DNA of 64,000 bases, from positions 1 to 64,000 of the forward strand of contig NXFV01001148.1 of assembly GCA_002803225.1 (NCBI GenBank), given 5' to 3'. This DNA is from Gamarada debralockiae. Lineage: Eukaryota > Ascomycota > Leotiomycetes > Helotiales > Hyphodiscaceae. The position numbers and the translations under genes are program-made. Shown piece after piece: positions 10,871-21,339 of this stretch. Each line of letters starts with the position of its first letter. Within the stretch, counting starts at the first letter, position 1. The notes under the pieces were generated by a model. It made no database searches and had not been told where the DNA came from. It worked only from the letters and a program-made list of their open reading frames with translations.

Positions 10871-12027
10871 GATATCCTTCCTCGAGCGCTCTCGACTGGC
10901 ATTGAACAGGCTCCGGAAAGAAATCGCAATCCTCCACCTGAGTATCTTTACTCCTTGCGTCCTCACTGGCTGCAATGGCTTCACCCTCTCCTTCTCCTCT
11001 TTCCACTCGTTCTCTAAAGCACTACCTAGTTTGTCGGCGAGTCGCTGGACCATGTTCTTCGCCCGGTATGAATGGCGCAGGCCATTAAATCTTCGCTTTT
11101 CGTCTTTCCAAAGAGTGTTTGACTCATTTTTGATTTTTGACACGACACCCTGCTTCCAGGTGTTAAGTGCGTGGAAGAAAAGCTCGATTCTGAGATAAGT
11201 AGGGCATGTGTTGGTCTCGTTCGTATTGATGGCTATGGATTCAATACGAGAGACTATCTTAGTATCCACTGTCTTGATGCTTGCATCATTATGTTCGTCT
11301 GGGCTTTGTGGCCAAGCTTCGATCTCCATACTTTGGTCTTCTGAGTCCTCTTGTGGCAGTTCTGAGCGTGGACGGAAAGACGGGCTACAAATTGGCGGCG
11401 TGAAGATGGCTTGAGTTTGACGAAGAATGTCCAAACTCATCCTGGAACCCATTAAATCACCTGTGTACATGGACACTGAGTAGAGATCGACATCGGGTGG
11501 CTCTGACGCTAGATCTGCCCAAGTGCCAGTCACGGTGTTGATTTTCTCCGAGCCATCGACGCTCACATCAGCCACAGAAGCGGTTTCAACAGCGTCTTCA
11601 TCGCCATTCATGAAGGAGACAGCTTCATCAATTGCGTTGCCCATTTTCAGGATCGAGCGAGCATACTCATTCGTATCTTCACCATCCTCGGAAGGGATGA
11701 TCGTGTGTTTACTCGCTGCGGTACGAGTGCTCTGCTTGCGCGAGATTGGAGAAGAGTTGACAAGCGTCGAGGCAGTGTTGCTGATGGGACTGGTAGTTTC
11801 CAGTTCTCCAGTCTTCGGCCTTGGACCTCCATTTTGCAGTCCAATTTACGCAACACTTTGAGGATGTTGAGGAGGATATCGGTGTCCAATGGCGCTGATT
11901 TCACCTCCATCGAGCTCCTTTCTGAAGCGGTCTTAATGGAGGAGCTTGATGGATAGCTCTTGACCCAGTGTGCACCCTGCTTGGTCCATTGAGGATGATT
12001 GACCGACATAGCGCTCAGCGCAGCCAT
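10862..12027 (-). pseudogene. Hypothetical gene split by a frameshift
   Basis: A minus-strand ATG at 12027 opens a frame with a predicted helix (NILKVLRKLDCKMEVQGRRL). Near 11800 the plausible protein moves to a second frame, which is open from about 11850 down to a stop at 10862. That second frame reads Ser/Thr-rich (TSPISNTAS), then NEYARSILKMGNAIDEAV, an acidic middle, and a basic C-terminus with WKDEKRRFNGLRHSYRAK and ALENEWKEEKERV. A 37-44 bp intron could in principle bridge the frames, but no branch site is seen, so a one-base indel (real or an assembly error) is more likely. If joined, it would be about 380 residues with no recognisable domain. It is convergent with the 2EXR relic. Confidence 0.4.
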
Positions 12028-12304
12028 GGTTTTCTGTCAATTGAAACTTGATGGAAGTTTTGGATGAGTGATAATTGAGCCCAAGTTCGAGAGAAGGTTG
12101 GAGTGTGAGGGAATACTTTCTGCTGCTCATATCAGACTAATTTCGTCAGCGGGCCATTCAAGAAGGCGCTTCACTCGCCAAGTTTTCAAGACTACCTGCA
12201 GCTTACCTACCCGTCCCGAGGTGATCACCAGGTCCTGCAGCTCAGAGAAGGTACATCATCCTAACAGTAAGCCTCACCCACCCTTATCTGTCTCCCCTAA
12301 CACA

Positions 12305-12439
12305 ATGGCCTTACCTAGACTAAGTAACCTAGATCGCGCCAGATGGAGGGCGAAATGCCGCGAAAGGTTATTAGAGCATATTAGTAAGATACACGCTCTT
12401 ATCTTTCGTATTTTGTCTGATGCTAATAAGAAACAATAG
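12305..12439 (+). CDS. Small basic orphan ORF
   Basis: ATG at 12305 opens a 44-residue frame, rich in Arg and Leu, containing LDRARWRAKCRERLLEHISK; it would form one amphipathic helix. It ends 16 bp before the short TIR element at 12456. No family is recognised, and it could be chance or a piece of a transposon. Confidence 0.2.
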   Translation: MALPRLSNLDRARWRAKCRERLLEHISKIHALIFRILSDANKKQ

Positions 12440-12455
12440 AAAGCAAGCTAGGAAT

Positions 12456-12685
12456 TGTTATGGCTCTAGAATCAAGGCTCTGCGAAGAGTATTGTAGAAT
12501 CAGGTCTATTGACGATTTTAAACTAAGGAAAGAAGAAAAGAAAGTTTGAGGGCAAAGCCTCAGAATAAATATATAACTAATGTCTGCCTAGCCCGCTTTC
12601 TTTGCGCGGTCTAGAATGTTCCCCTATTCTACAGTTCGGCTAGTTAAGCGAAGCGGCAACGGTAAGCTAACAGCTAACCGTGACA
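12456..12685. mobile_element. Solo-LTR or short TIR element candidate
   Basis: The 230-bp segment begins TGTTATGGCT and its reverse complement begins TGTCACGGTT, so the ends are imperfect inverted repeats that differ only by transitions. TG...CA termini and a TATATAT box inside (about 12570) fit a fungal solo LTR. No 5-bp target duplication is visible: the left flank is ggaat/aggaa and the right flank is ctacc. On the minus strand just upstream (12854 down to about 12683) a 57-codon frame, MSTTLSPPPLGRNDLVKFWN, ends at the element border and may be a gag-like or unrelated remnant. Confidence 0.35.
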
Positions 12686-12689
12686 CTAC

Positions 12690-13534
12690 CTCTCTATATA
12701 TACTTTATGGGGAAATCCGGTACAGTTTCAAAGTCACCGCCTTTTAGAGCGTTGGAGTCCGCGTCGAGGGCATCCTTATAACAGAAGTACGAATTCCAGA
12801 ACTTGACCAGGTCGTTTCTTCCGAGAGGAGGTGGTGATAGAGTAGTCGACATTTTTCAGATATCACAATGCTGGAAGGGACGAAGTAAAGAAAAGAAGGA
12901 AGTAGAGAGAAAGAAAGAGAGCGAGGGGGAACGAGATTAATTAAATATTACTCCCCCCTTGTCCACAGGTTGGTTCGTGGCTAGTGCCAAATTGCACTGC
13001 CTCCTCAATCATGCGCCGTGTTAATGCCTCCTTTCAGCCTGTAATAGAGGCTTGACTGTCGTCATTCTGGCTGAAGTATGCCTATATAATGCGGATCATA
13101 GGCAGACGAGAAACAGCCATCTGAAGTCGTACACATTTGGCCCAGTTCAAGAGTCCATATAAGCCCCAAAATCTGCCAGCTGCGGTCCGTATCCCACCAG
13201 CAATCAGAACAGCCGGTTCCTTCATCACCATTTTCCCTCCTCTACCATTTCCATCCCTCAACGCCTTATCATTTCCACCAACATCTTCATCACCCGCCTT
13301 TATCCTCGTTGTCTTCGTTAAATCTTGTTAATATCTATACCTATTTATAACACCTCGCGATATGGCCATTCCTATAGCAGATTCTAACATAATTAAAGGC
13401 AAGAAATGTCTGCAGCCTTCTTACCGCAAAAATAATATAATTATACTAGCAAGTATACACAGGTCGTTGAATAAGGCCATAAAAGCCTGTATTTAGCAAA
13501 CGAAAGATAACTCTCAATCGCATCCCCTCTAATA
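12690..13534. other. Non-coding, low-complexity purine-rich stretch
   Basis: The part 12880-12945 is an AG-rich tract on the plus strand, followed by ordinary AT-rich sequence. Nothing here is supported as a gene apart from the 57-codon minus frame noted with the neighbouring element. Confidence 0.4.
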
Positions 13535-14563
13535 TTAAAGCCCAGCATGGAAATCTCCATGTCTCTTCACACGGATATCTCCACAGCGTCTCAAGGCACC
13601 TATTTTCACATCAAGTGCTGTAGCATTAACAATTCGATCAACCAAATTAGTGAGATCAGAGAATTCAATCTCGTCTTTCTGTCTTCTCCAGCCTACTTCA
13701 AGAGGTAGGCGCTCGTTTTCTATTCATCATTTATATTAGCTTTCCAAGTTCCTCTCCATATTACAATATAAAACAGAACGAAAAATAAACTAATCTTACC
13801 AAACATATACTCAACCCAATTCCTCGGCACCGTCCCAGACAGTCGATCTCCAAGAGTCAAAATATAAGCCGCAGACTCCCCTAGGCTAAATTCTTGACCA
13901 AGTTTAGTGAAGCCGAAAGTTGGATTCGTGGCATTTGAGGTATACACGCGAGCTAGACGAGCATTGGCTGCCATCTGGACGTCGATAATGGGTGCGGTCC
14001 AATAAGAACGCGTTTCGTCGAAGATGGTTTGATTAAAGGTGTGGTCGTCGCCAAAGTAAAAGTCTCCGCGACTAAATAATACCACTATATTAGCTGCAAA
14101 AGTTTCGGCATAATATGGCTAATGGGTTTTGGGAACTGCACCTCAAGCTAGCATCGTGCTCCAAGATATCATGCCGGTCGAGGAAGTCGAGGTCGAACCA
14201 TGTTGCGTTGGGAGTTGGATTCGTGGTTATAGCTTTCTGAAATAGGAATTCGCCAAGGGTTTTATTGATGTTGAGAGCGGTGTAGAGAGCATTGAGTGTA
14301 TCGGCTTTAGAGATATTTTTCCCGCTATGGGGTAGGAAGCCGTGGTTTGCTAGGGTATTGAGCATGGGGCATGGAGCTCGCACTGTTTCAGTTGAAAATT
14401 TAGTATCTTAACAATAATCGCTAAACTTATTTCTTTAACAATACATACCATCATTAGGTCCAGGAGGGGACCAGGTCCAGAAATGTGATTCGTCTCCGCC
14501 ATTCCAAGGATGAGCAAACGCCGGGGTGAGAGCAACAGCAGACAAGAGCAAAATGAGCTTCAT
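13535..14563 (-). CDS. Secreted heme-thiolate (chloroperoxidase-like) peroxygenase
   Basis: Family Peroxidase_2 (PF01328), whose members include chloroperoxidase and unspecific peroxygenases; they use H2O2 to halogenate or oxygenate substrates outside the cell. Four exons: 14563-14449, 14382-14142, 14071-13800, 13719-13535; all GT-AG and in phase, giving 270 residues. The signal peptide is MKLILLLSAVALTPAFA. The heme-ligating Cys lies in APCPMLNTLANHG (PCP motif, Cys about residue 43), followed by FLPHSGKNIS. The acid-base region is LEHDASLSRGD (E-H-D-x-S). The C-terminus NERLPLEVGWRR matches short fungal peroxygenases. Several N-x-S/T sites are present. Unlike its surroundings it shows no stops, so it is probably functional. 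The flanking DNA is decayed. Confidence 0.9.
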
Positions 14564-15351
14564 CTTCAAGCCTAACTTGTAATCTGGACAGTTGAGAAGT
14601 GTTTGTTCAGACTTGGCATTCGCAGAAAAGGAAAGTAGTGCCAGACCTTTCATATATATAAAGATCCAAAGTATGTAAAAGGTGGCTTGCAGGAGATGTG
14701 GGGATGCCTCCTAGCTCAAATTAAAGCATACGCACTCAAATTGCGCTCCCTTTGGCCGGAATGACATCTTTAGACTGAAATTTCTCCGTCTGATATTGAC
14801 CGATTATCCGATGGCCACGTATATGTTCATTGCCGAGGCAAAACTTTGTGAATACGCATGTACCTCTACAGGAAAAGTCCCGCCAGGCCAGTGGTTGATC
14901 ATTTCCGTACAGCTCGGCACTACCACACAAACGAGTCACGAGGGCACTGCATTCATTACGGAGAGCGAAGATAAGCATCTACATGCTGAGCTCTCTGCGC
15001 TGAGGGATCTTCTGCCAAATGATATCGCAGAGACAGACACTACGCAAAGCTTTCGATATGAAGAAGCCGATTCGACAGATCACCAAAGTACGAACTACGC
15101 CGACTTGCAAAACCAAATAGACACCCTGTCAAATACAATCCGATATATACGGTATCTCAAACTCAAGGTAGTGTACTTGCGCTGGAAGAACAAAGCTTTT
15201 GCCTATTGCTTGTGTTCCTAACGCCACGTTTCTCCCCAATATAGGCTCATTGAACGTGTCACCTCCGTGATCTTTGTTTATGTCCTCCCTTTCACTAGCA
15301 GAATCGCTTTTTGGGGGCCAACGTTACCATTCATGCTTCTCATTAATCCTG
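14564..15351. other. Peroxygenase promoter plus orphan frame
   Basis: The first 150 bp upstream of 14563 include a TATATATA element near 14655, consistent with the peroxygenase promoter. A plus-strand frame from ATG 14811 to 15221 (136 codons) has no recognisable domain and may be chance or the remains of a gene. Confidence 0.3.
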
Positions 15352-15609
15352 CTAATACTCGTAAATCCACCTGCTAAGTACTCCGTGAACCTGCCCATAG
15401 CCCGCGTCAGCACGGCCGGTGAACTTAGTCATATCCCAGTGATCTGCGTTGATACTACAACTGTCGTAAGCAGGCAAAACTGCCGACCAGCTTTCGACAA
15501 TCTCTCCTAGAGTATCGTTCAATTTAAGCGCCTCGTAGAAACAGAGCACCCTTAGTTTCACATCGCCACGGCGCAATATATACTGAAAATCCTCCTTAAC
15601 TTGTTCCAA
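15352..15609 (-). pseudogene. Fragment of NLR-associated alpha/beta-hydrolase domain
   Basis: An 85-codon minus frame without an ATG contains LRVLCFYEALKLNDTLGEIV, then ESWSAVLPAYDSCSINADHW and DMTKFTGRADAGY. In fungal NLR (NACHT/NB-ARC) proteins the N-terminal lipase-like domain ends with the pattern cFyE...ivpxxSAxl...anHxxMxkFxsxxDxGY, which this matches. Nothing before or after it is coding, so it is an isolated relic. The assignment is from pattern memory. Confidence 0.5.
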
Positions 15610-17059
15610 GTCCGAAGATCCAGGCTAAAGGTTCTTTAAGATGACCATATTAGTGCTACGGAATAGGTGGACGTACTTGGCCGTAGTGGATCCCCAATTA
15701 GCTAAATACGACCCGCTATATAGAGTGCCCAGAAAGATGATTCCCATTGTGTTTTTTTAAGATACTGGCTAACTCCCCTCTCTTATCGCCCAAAAAGAGA
15801 GCCTGTTCGCAGACTAGCTCACCAAGTATCACGTGGACGGTATGACTGGGAGTAGAATGATTAGATTGAGCATCTAGCTAAAAACTAACTAAGAAGATGA
15901 GACCTGACCTTCAGAATGAGTGTAATCCGTTGTCCTTATATCCAATGAAATAGGCAGCAGACATAGAAGCCTAGTAGGCAGTAGTGAGTCAATAACCAGT
16001 GACTCACTAGTATAGAAGATGCTGTAATAATTCCTGTCTGCCTAGTAGTATCTGTCCATGTGACATATTCTGTGATATAATCTAGGTCTATACGTCAGTA
16101 GTTAATCGGTCAATCCAAAGACACTCTGATCGTAACAGGACACACCACAGCTTCGTAGATGGCTCGATATCAGACTCAATATCAACTAATAAAATATTCA
16201 AAGTATAATAGATGAGCATCTCCTAGGATGTCTGAATACATAATGCTTCATCCTTCCCTTTCTTGAACGACACGTACGCTTCATCGGCTATTAAAGTTCG
16301 GATTAATGACTGAAGGAACTTTATTTGGGAGATAAAGTGACGATCATATCCGCCGAGAATATTAAAAATTTACATTTGCGGCTTTGCAAAACGAGCTGGA
16401 TACTGGGAGCTGCCGACCTTTTTTTTTTTTTGACAACCCGGTAACCACACGGTTTAGGAATGTAATTCGGGGCAGTAGGAGGCTAAGATGCAATTGATGA
16501 TCAGCCCGGTTGCCGAAATGTGCAGCAGGAGGGGCCATGCGCACGGGGTCATTTCCCCGCACCGCGTTGTAGTCCCTTTCTGGTAAGCTATTCATCCAAA
16601 TTCGCGTCACTTCCATAATATGTACAGTGGAATCGCATAGAGTGTAAACCATAGGGGAGAGCGTCCATTTTGCACGCCAGGGTCAGGCTTAAACTGAGCT
16701 TCAGCGTTGATCATTGTTGAGTTCGTACAGTACTACTCTCGGCGTTTAGTGAGCGGTGTAGTCCTGTTCCGCCGACACTTGCGGAGCATAAGGCAGAGGA
16801 CGAAAGAGGGCATCAACTCGTTATTAGCGGCGATGGCCATGGCGATGACACCTCAATTACCAAGTCAATATTTTCTCGCCTTTACATGGAAGGCAGGGAC
16901 AATGCCGAGGCATAGCTTGCCCATCTAGGAGTGATGCACCATCTCACTTTAAGAGAAATCTCAACTGTTTAATTCAACAGAACCCTTCTCCATTATCGCT
17001 AACAGGCTCACAATTGTCTTACCATTTGAATCCTTCCTCCAAATGGACGCGACCATTTT
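15610..17059. other. AT-rich decayed DNA, no gene
   Basis: No frame longer than about 95 codons and no recognised motif. Short near-palindromes occur, such as the paired gtgagtca/tgactcac around 15974-16008, and a poly-T run lies at 16421-16431. Composition suggests old repeats. Confidence 0.4.
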
Positions 17060-18560
17060 TTCTTTGCAAGTATGGAAGTATTCACCTGGGCTGCAGCAGT
17101 AAGCTGACCTGTAACAGTATGGCCTACCGTTATATGCCTTCGCGGAAATGACGGTCCCATTTGTGTGCCTCTCAATACCTCAAGTGAATATCCTCGTCTC
17201 CTCAACGACGCTTGCTACTCCATCAGAGACCGAAGTGGCTGAACTAAACGTCGATACGCTTTACTTAGCTGCTATTTTCGACCTCTCTCAAAATGATATC
17301 TTAATTACTGTTCCCCAAATTGATGGAGACCGCTATTGGAACTTCCCTTTCTACGATCCGTGAGTAAAGAGTTACTCGTCCGAGACTACAAAAATCTCTA
17401 TCTCTAATTAGTTTCATAGATATAAGGACAACTTCGCCAATGTTGGAAGTATTAACGGGAACTCCTTAGGACAGTACCTCTTACACCGTGCGGCAGATTG
17501 CGGTGAAGAAGCTGGATCCCAGGCATCAAATGGCAATAATAGATATTAAGGATATATTACTTCCCCAACAACGCACGGATTACTTGTAGTTCGAATCTTG
17601 GTCAGAAATAATGGTAGCGACCTCACCTATGTACAGAATATTTCAATGGAGTGCAAGTTGATATCAGTACCTCGCGAGAATAACAACGAATCTACAGGCG
17701 CTCCTCTCTTTAACGCTATCTTCGCTAGATACCTAGATACAACTAATACGTCCCTCGCTATTATAGAGTTACTTGCCTAACTTACTCTGTCGAATCCTCC
17801 TATGAACATTAGTGATACTATATATATCGATAGCGAACTATACGTAACTGGAATCTCTAATAGTACTTACAACCCTTCGCTAGGGGCTAACCTTACACTT
17901 GCGTACGCAAAAGTCATTGTATCACTCGATACTTACGCAACCACTAGCCTGCAAAGCCTTGGAAATAGCTAGGTCTACAATGTGCCTCAAGGGACCTACT
18001 ACTCTAATTATCTCGATCGTGCCTCAGTTGCCTTCACTGGATACCTGGAACAAGTCGCCGACTAGGCTTTGTATCCACGTCTGATGACGGGGGAGATGAC
18101 GTTGACGAGTAATCAATCGTATATGTATATATTTTCAAGCAAGCCACCGGTCGCCTTTAATGGGTTTTAGAGTTTAACGTTGTATAACTCTCAAGGAGAA
18201 CTGGTTTCAAACCTAGAGGACAAGTATTCAGTGGGAGACAGGAGTAATATAACATATCCGGATGGATCCTAGGTCTATAGGGATGAGAGCACTAATAGTA
18301 TAGACGGATCCTTCTAGGTCCTCGTGCAGCTATATAGTAACCCTCCTCCTATGAACTGGACCAATAATTGGCTCCCTACTCCAGCGGATGGCAGCAATTT
18401 TTTAATCACTCGTGAGTTCATTGCCCACTTGCGTCTGCTAAGAAGAGTATGCTAACTCATTTCTATTTATGTAGTGCGGCTATATGCTCCAACGACTGTT
18501 CTGTCTAATGGGGGATGGGAGTATCCTGTGGTTACTCAAGGTAATGCCATCACTGCATTG
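17060..18560 (+). pseudogene. RIP-like DUF1254/DUF1214 pseudogene
   Basis: Intact relatives are about 450-residue proteins with a DUF1254 half and a DUF1214 half, enzyme-like and poorly characterised. Here the DUF1254 signatures are QYGLPLYAFAE near 17118 and NVDTLYLAAIFDLSQNDILI followed by DRYWNFPFYDP near 17240-17358. The DUF1214 signatures follow: LTLYNSQGELVSNLEDKYSV near 18175, a GDRSNITYPDGS piece, and NWLPTPADGSNFLI near 18370, then RLYAPTTVLSNGGWEYPVV. In-frame TAG or TAA stops interrupt it, for example where family members have Trp in xFWSLTxY. TGG-to-TAG changes fit RIP. At least two intron-like breaks (after 17358 and 18410) carry good GTGAGT donors. Confidence 0.75.
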
Positions 18561-18732
18561 GTGTCACGGACTGGTGCATCACGTGATCGAGAGTCACGTG
18601 TATGCGGGCTTAGTAGTGAGGCTCTCGTCTTACGTATTTAAGGCAGTCTACCCTCCGTCTTGCTCCTCTTCTTTCCTTAGCTTAAGTTAGTTTGGGTTTT
18701 AGTGCAAAACTTCAGTTTGCTCTGGGTTCTAC

Positions 18733-18811
18733 TAGGCCGAATTCATGTACTTCAAGCCAAAGCAATCTACATTGCTCTACTAGAATTCGGTCTACTTTGG
18801 CTTGAAGTACA
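18733..18811. repeat. Interlocked inverted repeats
   Basis: A perfect 17-bp inverted pair (TGTACTTCAAGCCAAAG, 18746-18762, and its complement at 18795-18811) overlaps a second pair (TAGGCCGAATTC at 18733-18744 with 18783-18794, 11 of 12). The order is A-B-A'-B', not nested, and a small perfect hairpin (AGCAAT/ATTGCT) lies inside. Confidence 0.75.
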
Positions 18812-19900
18812 AATAAGGCACGTACATTATCTTGTAATATGTTAAAGTAATATACTTCAGACGCAATCACTTTGTGGTGCAGTCTTTCAACTTGATTTAC
18901 TCGCAGTTGTAGTACTCCGAATTTAAAAATAGTATTATATTTCTAATCGGACGGTTTGGACTAACAATCTCTAAGATAAGTACATGAACTTCCGCTATTC
19001 TTACAGTCTTCATTTCCCCGTCAAATCCGTGATTAAGCTATATTCGGGAACATTTGTCTTCGAGTGATACTTTCGTGAGTACTAACTTCGAGATGTTGGA
19101 GTATGTGATACACATTTGCTATCCCGCACATGTACGGCACCGTAAGGAGCACGGTGCCGTCATATGTACGGTACCGTCATTTCTACAGTAGTGTAGGTGT
19201 TACGGCACTGTATTAGGTACGGTACCGTACTATAATTCTAGTATATTACGTCGTGAATACGTCAGTGCGATGGAAACCATTCATATCTTGAGGGGGGTGG
19301 CCAAAAGCCGAAATATTATATAACACGTGAGGAAGGTGTCACATGATTCACAGGGGTGCAGTCACAAGGTGCAAAGACAGGGTGCAAAGACAGGGTGCTA
19401 AATTTATCGAACTAGGGGCTCTAATTTGGCTCCCTGCTCGATTCCTATAATTAGAATAACATAGGGAATCAAATCAGATCCCCTAAGGCCCCTAAGGTTA
19501 GATTAAGGCAACCCTTCCTAGAGATCGCAATAGTTTCCAAGAAAAGTTAAGTCACGTAATTCAATACCTTAGGAAATCGAGTTTGTCGGTTAGTGTAAGT
19601 CGCTCTGATGGAATATATGTTTCGTGACGCGTAATTTGAGACGTATGGCTGACTATGATAGAAGATTCTAGAATATATATTAATCCTATTCAAGCCTTTG
19701 ATAAAGTAAGCTTGAGATGTTCTGCCCCTGAGCTTCGCTAAACCTTCCCCCTGCTAGTGTTACCCTGCACTCTACACGCAGCCTTTTGAGGAGCAGCTGT
19801 TTTAGGCGGGGGGCTCAGTTTAGAGTGCGACTATGGACCCTGCCATCTAATGCATAAATATCTCTAGGCCTTGGCTTCGGCATTGCTCTTGATCAAAATT
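18812..19900. other. Non-coding AT-rich DNA with short repeats
   Basis: No supported gene. It contains the palindrome cluster at 19133-19230 and a short direct repeat around 19375 (AGACAGGGTGCAA in two copies). Confidence 0.4.
19133..19230. repeat. Cluster of ACGGTACCGT-type palindromes
   Basis: A hairpin with a 10-bp stem (ACGGCACCGT 19134-19143 with ACGGTGCCGT 19151-19160, 7-nt loop) is followed by two perfect 10-bp palindromes ACGGTACCGT (19168-19177 and 19219-19228) and a degenerate copy at 19201-19212. Confidence 0.8.
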
Positions 19901-19904
19901 TTGC

Positions 19905-20140
19905 GACCGTCTAATTTTGCAGCTCCAATTTTGCACTAGAAAAAGGAGATGTCAGGGTAAACTCTTAATTCTGCGACCTCTAAATCTAAATTGTCCCGTC
20001 CTAAATTCCGCAATATTCAAAATTCAATTTCTCGACGTCCAATTCTACAACCTCCAAATCAAATTCTGCGACGTCCAAATTCTGCGACGTCCAAATTCTG
20101 CGATGTCCAAATTCTACAGTCTCTTAATCCTACAAAAATC
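19905..20140. repeat. 16-bp minisatellite
   Basis: Tandem copies of CAAATTCTGCGACGTC run cleanly at about 20057-20120. More diverged copies extend on both sides (for example the attttgcgaccgtctaattttgcagctcc region near 19898-19930). The frame happens to stay open but is low-complexity. Confidence 0.85.
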
Positions 20141-20164
20141 CAAATCTACAACAAGCTGCTATCC

Positions 20165-20915
20165 CTGGATAGTTGGTCTGTATAGGCGACTGTTCTCTAC
20201 CTGGCGACTGCTCTCCTCCCTGGGCAACTCCACCGAGGCGAGTAGTCTCCAAGTGGTCTCCCAACCTAAGCTAGTGGCTAGATGTTGACGTCAGTCGAAG
20301 ACCAGTCACCCAAGTAAAGATCAGTCGCTCAAGTGAAAAAACACGCGGGAGACCAATCGCTCAGGTGCAGACTAGTCACACTTGTTAAGACTTTGCCCAG
20401 ATGAGACCAGTCACAGATGGGGACCAATCACCCAGGTGAAAACCAGCCGCTGAGGTGAAAAAACACAGGTGGAGATCAGTCACCCAGGTGAAGACCAATC
20501 GCTTACGTGAAAACCAGTCGCACACATTAAGACCAGTCATCCAGGTGGAGACCAGTCACCCAGGAAGACCAGTCACAGATGGAGAACAGTCGCTCAAGTG
20601 GAGACCAATTACTCAGGTAAGACCAGTCGCCCAGGTGGAGACCAGTCACAGATGGCGAAGACTGGTCACTCAGGCGAAGACCAGTCGCTCAGATGATACC
20701 AGTCGCACACATTAAGACCAGTCGCTCAGGTGGAAAACCCACGCGGGGAGACCAGTCGCTCAGGCGAAGACCAAGTTTCCGGTGAGACTAGTCACACAGG
20801 TACCGACCAGTCGCTCAGGTAGCAGGATGCCAAAGAGAGACCAGTCGCCCAGATGGAGACGCCAGCTGGATGAGATCAGTCACACACGGGGAGACTAGTC
20901 ACCCAAGACCAATTC
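20165..20915. repeat. GACCAGTC minisatellite with an orientation switch
   Basis: From about 20290 to 20915 roughly 30 imperfect copies of a 16-20 bp unit (GACCAGTC[AG]C[CT]CAGGTG) are tandemly arranged. Longer period blocks also recur, for example CGCACACATTAAGACCAGTC at 20519 and 20704. At about 20175-20260 similar units run in the opposite orientation (TACCTGGCGACTG), so the array flips direction near 20270. Confidence 0.9.
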
Positions 20916-21339
20916 CAGAAAGAATGTGGGACCCTTTTGTTGCAGTTGTTGACTTGGGCTGGTATTGACCCATCTTGCGCAAGAGCGTTGAAGGCTTGAA
21001 GCTATGGCATCCGGTGTGTATCGAATGGCAGTTGCGACACCTCATATCATTAGCAATTGAAACGCATTCTCGTGCTACAAACGTCCTCGAGAAACTAAGA
21101 CACAATAAACGTATGCTAACAAAAGACTTATAGAATTTAATAATTACATAAGAGACCTTGGATATTATAGTTGAAATTTACTTTGCTACCAGATGCTTTC
21201 CTTCCCCCTTGTACCAGTACAATGGAACGAGGACGTAAGCTAGGGACACAGCCAAAACGCCACACATACAACTGGAACTGAATCAAAGTCTACATAACTC
21301 TTAATAGCATGCACCCAAAGAAGGAAGTCGCGAAATAGA

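Noticed and set aside
12940..13000. Primer-binding-site-like sequence or tRNA piece (tggttcgtggctagtgcca)
   Set aside because: No cloverleaf, no A box, and no matching LTR at the right distance.
18586..18640. Pair of CACGTG boxes as a regulatory element
   Set aside because: They lie at the end of a dead gene with no live gene nearby, so there is nothing to assign them to.
20455..20715. Open frame with a repeated TQV/RPV peptide
   Set aside because: It is only the GACCAGTC minisatellite read as protein; the repeat is in the DNA and the frame is not maintained across the array.
20165..20915. CRISPR array
   Set aside because: Units are contiguous without unique spacers, vary in length, and the host is a eukaryote.
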